Assembly (NCBI GenBank): GCA_937967345.1
Contig: CALBTN010000255.1
Location: 1 to 5,712, forward strand
From: an uncultured Rubrivivax sp.
GTDB lineage: Bacteria > Pseudomonadota > Gammaproteobacteria > Burkholderiales > Burkholderiaceae_C
Length of the DNA: 5,712 bases
Direction: 5' to 3'
The notes beneath the pieces were generated by a model, which saw nothing but the letters and a program-made list of their open reading frames with translations, was not told where the DNA came from and did not search any database. This document shows positions 1 through 5,070 of this stretch, in pieces; positions within the stretch are counted from its first letter, which is position 1; each line of letters opens with the position of its first letter. The position numbers were made by a program, and so were the translations under genes.

Positions 1-446
1 TCCGCCGCCTGCGCCAACTCGGGCACGGCGGACGATTCGGGGGGCAAGGCGGCCGCGGCCGCGGCCTGGGTCTGCGCCTGAACCTGCTCCTGAACCTGCG
101 CTTGGATCTGCTCTTGGACCTCCTCCTGCACCTGCTGCTGCGCCTGCATCGGCTCATCCGGCGCATCGGCTACCGCGGCCGATGCGGCCGATGCCGCCGC
201 TACCGGCGCTGGCGCCGCCTTCGGCCGCTGGCGCGCCGGCGTGGGTACCACCACCGGCGGTGGCGGCGGCGTGGCCGGCGCCAGCTCGCGCACGAAGGCC
301 ACTTCGATGCGCGCCGGCATGCGCTCGGCCGCAGCATCGCCCCAGCGCGGCAACGGCAGCCAGCGGCCGAGTTCCCAGTGCGCCAGGCTCACCACCACCA
401 CCAGGGCCAGCACGGCCCAGCGGCGGCGGGTGCGCGACGCTGTCAC
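1..446 (-). CDS. TonB-like envelope protein, probable DUF3108 family (N-terminal part; runs off the left edge)
   Basis: This frame stays open for 148 codons from a GTG start to the window edge, so the C-terminus is missing. Residues 1-9 are basic (TASRTRRR). Residues 10-22 form a short hydrophobic segment (WAVLALVVVVSLA), which suggests a membrane anchor with the N-terminus inside. Residues 44-56 (PARIEVAFVRELA) are followed by five prolines at 60-64, an Ala/Pro stretch to 99, and a Gln-rich repeat at 100-127. This layout resembles TonB and the N-terminal region of Burkholderiales DUF3108 proteins. The domain that would settle the family lies outside the window. The GTG overlaps the M61 stop by four bases (GTGA, 446-443), which suggests translational coupling. 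An in-frame GTG at 458-456 is an alternative start. The reading frame and anchor-plus-proline layout are seen; the DUF3108 assignment is inference from memory, and the function is unknown. Confidence 0.6.
   Translation of the reverse strand, partial: MTASRTRRRWAVLALVVVVSLAHWELGRWLPLPRWGDAAAERMPARIEVAFVRELAPATPPPPPVVVPTPARQRPKAAPAPVAAASAASAAVADAPDEPMQAQQQVQEEVQEQIQAQVQEQVQAQTQAAAAAALPPESSAVPELAQAA
66..149 (-). repeat. Gln-rich four-residue tandem repeat inside the TonB-like gene
   Basis: Residues 100-127 of the leftmost protein repeat a four-residue unit of the form V/I-Q-E/A-Q/E (VQEE, VQEQ, IQAQ, VQEQ, VQAQ). On DNA this is a degenerate 12-base tandem repeat rich in ctg triplets. It lies between the Ala/Pro-rich stretch and a run of six alanines. 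It could form a helical or extended periplasm-spanning spacer and may vary in copy number between strains. Confidence 0.7.
443..446 (-). other. GTGA start/stop overlap between the M61 gene and the TonB-like gene
   Basis: On the minus strand the M61 gene ends gtg-tga. The last g of the valine codon plus the first two bases of the stop form the GTG start of the next gene. Such four-base overlaps usually mean re-initiation by the terminating ribosome. The purine-rich GGGAG about 11 bases upstream is too far for an ideal ribosome binding site, which fits coupling better than independent initiation. Confidence 0.6.
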
Positions 447-2176
447 ACCCCCAGCCACTCCCGCCGCAGCGCCAGCGCGCCGGGCTGCGGTGCGTCGCGC
501 AGCCGCAACTGCACGTCGCCGGGCTGCGCTGCCAGCGGCGGCAGCGCCAGCCGCAGCAGCCGCTGGTCGCGCACCAGGGTCAGCTCGAAGCCGGCCGCGG
601 GGTCGGTCCAGCCGCGCGCGTCTTCCAGCCGGCGCAGCCGCCAGCCGTCGGCGGCCAGCAGCTCGTCGCCCGCGCACACCCCGGCGGCCTCGGCCGCGCC
701 GCCGCGCAGCACGTGCTTGACGTGGATGCCGCTGAGCGCCGCTTCACTGACGCGCAGCCCGAGCTCGGCGGCCAGATCGGCCTTGTCGGCCTTATCGGCC
801 TGCCAGTCGACCCCTGCGCGCGCCAGCAGCGGCTGCAGCGGCGGGTCCTCGACGCCATGCACCCAGCCCAGCAGGGTGTCGCGCAGTTCGGCGCCGGCCA
901 GCTGCAGCAGCACGGCGGCGATGTCGGCTTCGCTGACCGGCCCGCCGCGCGCGTGCGCCCACAGCCGGCGCATCAGCTCGTCCAGACTGCCCTTGCCGGC
1001 CTCGCGCAGGCTCAGGTCCAGCGCCAGCGCGACCAGGCTGCCCTTGGTGTAGTAGCTGACGGTGGCGTTGGGCGTGTTCTCGTCGCTGCGGTAGTACTTG
1101 ATCCAGGCATCGAAGCTGGCTTCGGCCACGCTTTGCTGCTTGCGCCCCGGCGTGGCGAGCACGCCGCTGATGGTCTTGGCCAGCAACTTCAGGTAGCGCG
1201 GCGCGTCGATCAGGCCGGCGCGCAGCAGCAGCAGGTCGTCGTAGTACGAGGTGAAGCCCTCGAAGAACCACAGCAGCTGCGTCGGGTTCTCGCGCGCGTA
1301 GTCGATGTGCTGCAGCTCGCGCGGCTTGAGCCTTTTCACGTTCCAGCTGTGGAAATACTCGTGCGAGATCAGCCCGAGCAGGGTGACGTAACCGTCGCTG
1401 GCCGCGGCCACGCCCTGGCGCGGCAGGTTCTTGCGGGCGCAGATCAGCGCGGTGCTGGCGCGGTGCTCCAGGCCGCCGTAGCCGTCGTCGACGGCGTTGA
1501 GCAGGAACACGTAGCGCGCGAACGGCGGCTTGCCGCGGCCGTGCCAGAAGGCGATCTGCGCTTCGCAAACGCGCCGCGCATCGGCCAGCAGCCGCGCGCC
1601 GTCGAAGCCGGGCCAGGCGCCGTCGACGATGAATTCGTGCGGCACGCCGCGCACGCTGAACTCGCCGCGCCAGAAGCGCCCCAGCGCCACCGGGTGGTCG
1701 ACCAGCTCGTCGTAGTCGGCACTGACGAACTCATGGCGCCGCGCGGTCGCGCCCATCGCGGTGGCCACCTGCCAGCCGGCGGGCAGGCCGCGCAGGCGCA
1801 GCCGGTGCGGCTCGGCCTCGCGCCCGGCCACGCGCAGGCACAGGCTGGTGCCGTTGAACAGGCCGCGCTGCGCGTCGAGGAAGGCCGCGCGCACCGAGGT
1901 GTCGAAGGCGTAGACCTCGCACACCACCACCAGCGGCAGGTTGCCTTCGCAATGCACCTGCCAGCTGCACTTGTCGAGCTGCTCGATGCGGCATTCGCGC
2001 TGGCCCTGCGTGGCGCGCAGCCGCGACAGGTGGCGGCTGAACTCGCGCACCATGTAGCTGCCGGGAATCCACACCGGCAGACTCAGGCGCTGCTGCGCCG
2101 CCGGGCGCGGCAGCGTCAGCGTGACGCGATACAGGTGCGCGTGGCGGTCGAAGGGCTCGACGAGGTAGTCGATCAT
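443..2176 (-). CDS. M61 family metallopeptidase (glycyl-aminopeptidase-like) with C-terminal PDZ domain
   Basis: The product is a 577-residue zinc aminopeptidase of family M61, near the usual family length. The zinc site is plain. HEYFHSWNVKRLKP begins at residue 272, giving ligands H272 and H276 and catalytic E273. FFEGFTSYY at 304-312 supplies the third ligand, E306. DGYGGLEH (231-238) sits where this clan carries its GAMEN-like substrate motif. The N-terminal domain shows the family signature WIPGSYMVREF (36-46). A PDZ-like domain covers about 475-550 (GIHVKHVLRGGAAEAAGVCAGDEL). Known members remove N-terminal glycine or alanine. No signal peptide is visible, so a cytoplasmic location is likely. 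The ATG is preceded by a weak AAAAGG, 10 bases upstream, inside a potential hairpin. The gene follows dsbC after 37 bases and overlaps the next gene by four. A three-copy ADK repeat (460-467) precedes the PDZ domain. Confidence 0.93.
   Translation of the reverse strand: MIDYLVEPFDRHAHLYRVTLTLPRPAAQQRLSLPVWIPGSYMVREFSRHLSRLRATQGQRECRIEQLDKCSWQVHCEGNLPLVVVCEVYAFDTSVRAAFLDAQRGLFNGTSLCLRVAGREAEPHRLRLRGLPAGWQVATAMGATARRHEFVSADYDELVDHPVALGRFWRGEFSVRGVPHEFIVDGAWPGFDGARLLADARRVCEAQIAFWHGRGKPPFARYVFLLNAVDDGYGGLEHRASTALICARKNLPRQGVAAASDGYVTLLGLISHEYFHSWNVKRLKPRELQHIDYARENPTQLLWFFEGFTSYYDDLLLLRAGLIDAPRYLKLLAKTISGVLATPGRKQQSVAEASFDAWIKYYRSDENTPNATVSYYTKGSLVALALDLSLREAGKGSLDELMRRLWAHARGGPVSEADIAAVLLQLAGAELRDTLLGWVHGVEDPPLQPLLARAGVDWQADKADKADLAAELGLRVSEAALSGIHVKHVLRGGAAEAAGVCAGDELLAADGWRLRRLEDARGWTDPAAGFELTLVRDQRLLRLALPPLAAQPGDVQLRLRDAPQPGALALRREWLGV
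776..802 (-). repeat. Three-copy 9-bp tandem repeat in the M61 gene
   Basis: The plus strand reads atcggcctt, gtcggcctt, atcggcctg in direct succession. In the M61 frame this gives the repeated tripeptide A-D-K around residues 460-467, in the linker between the catalytic part and the PDZ domain. As a multiple of three, copy-number change would keep the frame. Confidence 0.75.
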
Positions 2177-2179
2177 CGG

Positions 2180-2211
2180 GTGTGGGCCTTTTCAGCGCCG
2201 GCCGGCCACAC
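2180..2211 (-). promoter_or_regulatory. Potential hairpin spanning the dsbC-M61 gap and the M61 ribosome binding site
   Basis: In transcript direction, two bases after the dsbC stop, GTGTGG (2211-2206) can pair with CCACAC (2185-2180). Two further CC/GG pairs are possible across a one-base bulge, leaving a loop of about 15 bases. The only Shine-Dalgarno-like sequence for the peptidase, AAAAGG (2192-2187), straddles the loop and inner stem. The structure ends three bases before the ATG. The complementarity is seen directly; a regulatory role is inference. There is no T-run, so a classical terminator is unlikely. Confidence 0.4.
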
Positions 2212-2213
2212 GA

Positions 2214-2936
2214 TCAGCCCTTCTTGGCGGCGGCCGCCAGGTACTTCTCGATGGTCTCCAGCGGCACCGCGCCGGGCGCGCGCGTGCCGTCCTCGAACAC
2301 CGCCGCCGGCGTGCCCTGCACGCGGTGCTTCTTGCCCAGCGCGACGTTGCGCTCCAGCGCCGCGGTGTCGCACTTGGCCGCGCTCTTGGGCGGCAGCTTG
2401 CCGTCGACCATCCACGCCCGCCAGGCCTTGGCGCCGTCGGCGGCGCACCAGATGTCGGCGGACTTGGCGTTGGAATCCGGGCCGAGAATCGGGTACAGGA
2501 AGGTGTAGATCGTGACGTCGGGCAGCTTGGCCAGGTCGCGCTCGAAACGCTTGCAGTAGCCGCAGTTGGGGTCGGCGAACACCGCCATGCGGCGCGCACC
2601 GTTGCCCTGCTTGATGACCAGCGCGTCCTTCAGCGGCAGGTTGGCGAAGTCGATCGCGGTGAGCTTGTTGATGCGCGCTTCGGTCAGGTCGGTGCGGGTG
2701 CGCGTGTCGATCAGGTTGCCCTGGATCAGGTGGTTGCCCTGCTCGTCGGCGTAGACGATGTCCTGGCCGATGCGCAGCTCGTAGATGCCGGGGATCGGCG
2801 TCTTGCTGATCTCGTCGATCTTGGGCAGGTTGGGCAGCCGCTCGGCCAGGTTCTTGCGGATCACGGCGTCCTGGGCCCAGGCCGGCAGGCACAGCACGGC
2901 CGCGCACAGCAGCAGCCATCGGCTTGACTTGATCAT
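2214..2936 (-). CDS. dsbC: DsbC family periplasmic thiol:disulfide interchange protein
   Basis: This 240-residue protein has the length and layout of DsbC, which isomerises wrong disulfides in periplasmic proteins and is kept reduced by DsbD. Residues 1-21 form a signal peptide (basic KSSR, hydrophobic LLLCAAVLCLP) with an expected cut after AWA. An N-terminal dimerisation domain covers about 22-85 (GIYELRIGQDIVYADEQG), followed by a linker helix and a thioredoxin fold. The redox motif is CGYC at 125-128, preceded by MAVFADPN. Cysteines 164 and 189 match the second, structural pair of DsbC. GTP at 208-210 carries the cis-proline. The ATG has a good Shine-Dalgarno, GAGGA, five bases upstream. 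No lipobox is convincing. It sits 37 bases after the monooxygenase gene and 37 before the peptidase gene, so co-transcription is likely. DsbG is the main alternative, but the length and CGYC favour DsbC. Confidence 0.95.
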   Translation of the reverse strand: MIKSSRWLLLCAAVLCLPAWAQDAVIRKNLAERLPNLPKIDEISKTPIPGIYELRIGQDIVYADEQGNHLIQGNLIDTRTRTDLTEARINKLTAIDFANLPLKDALVIKQGNGARRMAVFADPNCGYCKRFERDLAKLPDVTIYTFLYPILGPDSNAKSADIWCAADGAKAWRAWMVDGKLPPKSAAKCDTAALERNVALGKKHRVQGTPAAVFEDGTRAPGAVPLETIEKYLAAAAKKG

Positions 2937-2941
2937 CGGTG

Positions 2942-2946
2942 TCCTC
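2942..2946 (-). promoter_or_regulatory. Ribosome binding site of dsbC
   Basis: GAGGA lies five bases before the ATG at 2936-2934. It is the clearest Shine-Dalgarno of the minus-strand operon and fixes the start directly ahead of the signal peptide. Confidence 0.75.
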
Positions 2947-2950
2947 GAAA

Positions 2951-2970
2951 GCAGCTTGCGCTGCGCAGCG
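2951..2970 (-). promoter_or_regulatory. GNRA-type hairpin and overlapping palindrome between the monooxygenase gene and dsbC
   Basis: In transcript direction, GCAGC (2964-2960), GCAA (2959-2956) and GCTGC (2955-2951) form a five-base-pair stem closed by a GNRA tetraloop and followed by TTTC. The left arm also lies in a perfect 12-base palindrome, CGCTGCGCAGCG (2970-2959). The hairpin ends four bases before the dsbC Shine-Dalgarno and leaves it free. It could protect the upstream mRNA end or cause partial termination. Four bases of T/C after the stem make a strong terminator unlikely. Confidence 0.4.
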
Positions 2971-2973
2971 GGT

Positions 2974-4113
2974 TCAGGCGTCCAGCGCCAAGGTGGTCAG
3001 CAGCCGCTTCAGCGGCGGCAGGCCGTTGACCAGACTCAGGCCGCGGTTGCGAAGTTCCCGCAGCAGCGGCGCGTCGCTGGCGAACAGGTGCAGCAAGCCG
3101 TCGGTGAGCTGGCCCATCGCCAGCGTAGGCAGCGCACGCTGGCGCGCGTAGCGCTGCAGCAGCCGCTCGTCGCCCAGGCCGCGCCACGACTCGCGCTGCG
3201 CGATCACCTGCGCCAGCGCGCGCACGTCGGCCAGCCCCAGGTTCAGGCCCTGCCCGGCCAGCGGATGCACCACGTGCGCGGCATCGCCCAGCAGCACCCA
3301 GCCCGCGCCGCAGACCTGCTCGGCGCGCGCCAGGCTCAACGGCCAGGCGGCGCGCGCGCTGCCCAGGCGCAGGTTGCCGGCCGCACCGCCGGTGGCGTCG
3401 CTGAGCGCTCGCTCGAACGCCGCATCGTCCAGCGCCAGCAGCTCGTCGGCGCGCGGTTGCGGCACCGACCACACCAGCGCGTAGCTGCGCGCCGGCTCGG
3501 GGCGATCGAAGGGCAGCAAGGCCAGCACGTCGGGCGAGCGGAACCACTGGCGCGCGGTGCCGGCATGGGCGATGTCGCTGCAAAGCCGCGCCGCCACCGC
3601 GCTGTGGCCGTAGCGGTGCACCGGCATCGCCACGCCGAGCTGCTCGCGCGTGCTCGACGCCTTGCCCTCGCACAGCGCCAGCAGCGGCGCGGTGGCTTCG
3701 CCCTCGGCCTCGCCGTCGCCCTCGCCCGTGACCACGCACTGCACGTGCGGCGCGAACGACACTGCCGCGGCCAGCACGCGATCGAGCTCGGCCGCATCGA
3801 CGATCCAGGCCAGCGCCTCGACGCCTTGCTTCCAGGCCGAGAAGTCCAGCGCGCTGCCCGCGGCATCGCCTTCGACGTGCATGTCGTAGACCGCGCAGCG
3901 CGCGTCGGCCGGCAGCGCGTCCCACACCTTCAGCTCGCGCAGCAGCTGCACCGAGCCGGCGTTGAGCGCATAGGCGCGCACGTCCTCGCGCGTCGCCCCG
4001 GCGCGGCGCGGCGCGCCCTGAAGCGCCACCGCCAGCCCTTGCCGCGCCAGCGCCAACGCCAGGCACGAGCCCACCGCGCCGGCCCCACGAACCACCACAT
4101 CGAAGCGCTTCAT
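2974..4113 (-). CDS. UbiH/UbiF-family FAD-dependent monooxygenase (ubiquinone-type ring hydroxylase)
   Basis: The 379-residue product belongs to the class A flavin monooxygenases that hydroxylate the aromatic ring in ubiquinone biosynthesis, using FAD and NAD(P)H. Residues 5-16 hold the dinucleotide-binding motif (GAGAVG at 10-15). RAYALN at 46-51 matches a conserved region. The second FAD motif is GWVLLGDAAHVVHPLAGQGLN (271-291) with GD at 276-277. The C-terminus (LTDGLLHLFASDAP ... NRGLSLVNGLPPLKRLL) is typical of the Ubi hydroxylases. Two canonical positions differ: the acidic residue expected after strand 2 of the FAD fold is replaced (VALQG, 28-33 region), and the DG motif reads CEGKASSTR (148-156), Glu for Asp. 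An acidic repeat occupies 130-139. The ATG at 4113 directly precedes the FAD motif and has no Shine-Dalgarno. It is the first gene of the leftward operon. Which ring position it hydroxylates cannot be told from sequence alone. Confidence 0.9.
   Translation of the reverse strand: MKRFDVVVRGAGAVGSCLALALARQGLAVALQGAPRRAGATREDVRAYALNAGSVQLLRELKVWDALPADARCAVYDMHVEGDAAGSALDFSAWKQGVEALAWIVDAAELDRVLAAAVSFAPHVQCVVTGEGDGEAEGEATAPLLALCEGKASSTREQLGVAMPVHRYGHSAVAARLCSDIAHAGTARQWFRSPDVLALLPFDRPEPARSYALVWSVPQPRADELLALDDAAFERALSDATGGAAGNLRLGSARAAWPLSLARAEQVCGAGWVLLGDAAHVVHPLAGQGLNLGLADVRALAQVIAQRESWRGLGDERLLQRYARQRALPTLAMGQLTDGLLHLFASDAPLLRELRNRGLSLVNGLPPLKRLLTTLALDA
3698..3727 (-). repeat. Five-copy 6-bp repeat coding an acidic Gly/Glu tract in the monooxygenase
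   Basis: Plus-strand units tcgccc, tcggcc, tcgccg, tcgccc, tcgccc follow each other without gap. In the gene they encode residues 130-139, alternating Gly/Ala with Glu/Asp (GEGDGEAEGE). The tract lies just before the DG-like motif and reads as a flexible acidic loop. Copy changes would stay in frame. Confidence 0.7.
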
Positions 4114-4120
4114 TGCGCGG

Positions 4121-4126
4121 ATTGTA
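4121..4126 (-). promoter_or_regulatory. Possible -10 element for the leftward operon
   Basis: On the minus strand TACAAT, one mismatch from TATAAT, lies seven bases before the monooxygenase ATG, in the gap between the divergent genes. TG occurs two bases upstream, close to but not at the extended -10 position. No recognisable -35 hexamer is found at 16-18 bases. If used, transcription would start at about 4114 and the mRNA would be essentially leaderless, which fits the missing Shine-Dalgarno. It may still be chance. Confidence 0.25.
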
Positions 4127-4199
4127 GGCAGCCGGGTGGCGCGGCAGCGCCGCTGCCACGGCCGCAAAACCGGACAATGGCCGCCCCATTGGGCAAGGC

Positions 4200-4203
4200 G
4201 GAG
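4200..4203 (+). promoter_or_regulatory. Ribosome binding site supporting a TTG start for the MOSC gene
   Basis: GGAG, itself preceded by AAGG at 4195-4198, lies six bases before an in-frame TTG at 4210. The upstream ATG at 4177 has no comparable sequence before it (ccgcaaaaccggaca). This decides the preferred start of the MOSC gene. Confidence 0.5.
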
Positions 4204-4209
4204 CACATC

Positions 4210-5061
4210 TTGGCCGACATCGACTGCACGCTGCACGGGCTGAACCTGCACCCGGTGAAGAGCTGCGCCGGCATCGACTTGCAGCGCAGCGTGCTGTGCG
4301 ACACCGGCTTGGCGCTGGACCGCGCCTGGATGCTGGTCGACGAGCGCAGCGAGTTCGTCACCCAGCGCGAGTGGCCGCGGCTGGCGTTGATCCGGCCCAG
4401 CCTGGACGGCGATCGGCTGGTGCTGCACGCCGCCGGCAAGCCGGCGCTGCCGCTGGCGCCAGCGCCCAGCGGCAGCCGCGTCAACGTGCGCGTGTGGCAC
4501 GACGAGGTGCCGGCCTGGGACATGGGCGCGCAGGCCGCGCTTTGGTGCAGCGAGGCCGCGGGTCGGCCGCTGCGGCTGGTGCGCTTCGACGATGCGCACC
4601 GCCGCGTGTGCGACCGCCGCTGGACCGGCGCGGCCACGGCGCATGCGGCCTTCGCCGACGCCTTTTCGCTGCTGGTGACGTCGACCGCGTCGCTGGCCGA
4701 ACTGAACCGCCGGCTGCTGGCGCAAGGCGAGCCGGCGGCGGCGATGCGGCGCTTTCGGCCCAACCTGGTGCTCGACGGCGTCGACGCGCACGACGAGGAC
4801 CACATCGATCTGATCGACATCGACACGCCGCAGGGCACGGTGCGCATCAAGCTGGTCAAGCCCTGCGTGCGCTGCAGCATCCCCGGCGTCGACCCCGACA
4901 GCGGCGAGCAGGGCTTTGCCGTCAGCGACACGCTCGCCAGCTACCGCGCCGATGCGCGCATGGACGGCGGCGTGACCTTCGGCATGAACGCCATCGTGCT
5001 GGCCGGCGCGGGCTGCGAACTGGCGGTCGGCCAGCGCTGCCGCGCCAGCTACGCGTTCTGA
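4210..5061 (+). CDS. MOSC domain-containing protein (YcbX/mARC-like, without ferredoxin domain)
   Basis: This is a 283-residue protein of the MOSC family, which carries sulfurated molybdenum cofactor. Relatives such as YcbX and mARC reduce N-hydroxylated compounds. The N-terminal beta-barrel domain opens with LHGLNLHPVKSCAGIDL (8-24), then LALDRAWMLVD (34-44) and FVTQREWPRLALI (49-61). The MOSC domain includes MRRFRPNLVLDG (179-190), the cofactor-cysteine region KPCVRC with VDPDSGE (217-233; C219 and C222), and VTFGMNAIVL (255-264). The chain ends about 60 residues after that motif, so the C-terminal 2Fe-2S domain of YcbX is absent. Start: TTG 4210 has GGAG six bases upstream and places the PVKS motif at the usual distance. 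ATG 4177 would add 11 residues without a ribosome binding site. It is divergent from the monooxygenase and converges on the pirin gene with nine bases between stops. Electron donor and substrate are unknown. Confidence 0.92.
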   Translation: MADIDCTLHGLNLHPVKSCAGIDLQRSVLCDTGLALDRAWMLVDERSEFVTQREWPRLALIRPSLDGDRLVLHAAGKPALPLAPAPSGSRVNVRVWHDEVPAWDMGAQAALWCSEAAGRPLRLVRFDDAHRRVCDRRWTGAATAHAAFADAFSLLVTSTASLAELNRRLLAQGEPAAAMRRFRPNLVLDGVDAHDEDHIDLIDIDTPQGTVRIKLVKPCVRCSIPGVDPDSGEQGFAVSDTLASYRADARMDGGVTFGMNAIVLAGAGCELAVGQRCRASYAF

Positions 5062-5070
5062 TGCCCGACT

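Noticed and set aside
182..2515. A 777-codon open frame on the plus strand, antisense to the peptidase and dsbC genes
   Set aside because: It is rich in Ala/Arg/Gln/Pro/Val without domain structure and is fully antisense to two clearly homologous genes. High GC suppresses stop codons in the opposite frame.
2177..2973. Both operon gaps being exactly 37 bases, considered as copies of one spacer element
   Set aside because: The two sequences share no clear similarity beyond length. They form different hairpins, so equal size is most likely coincidence.
2785..4176. Long in-frame upstream extension of the MOSC frame, antisense to the monooxygenase gene
   Set aside because: The MOSC family similarity begins only after about 4210. 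The upstream part is low-complexity shadow sequence over a well-supported gene on the other strand.
4114..4803. Upstream extension of the monooxygenase frame to an ATG at 4803
   Set aside because: The added 230 residues are antisense to the MOSC gene and lack family features. The FAD motif starts directly after the ATG at 4113.
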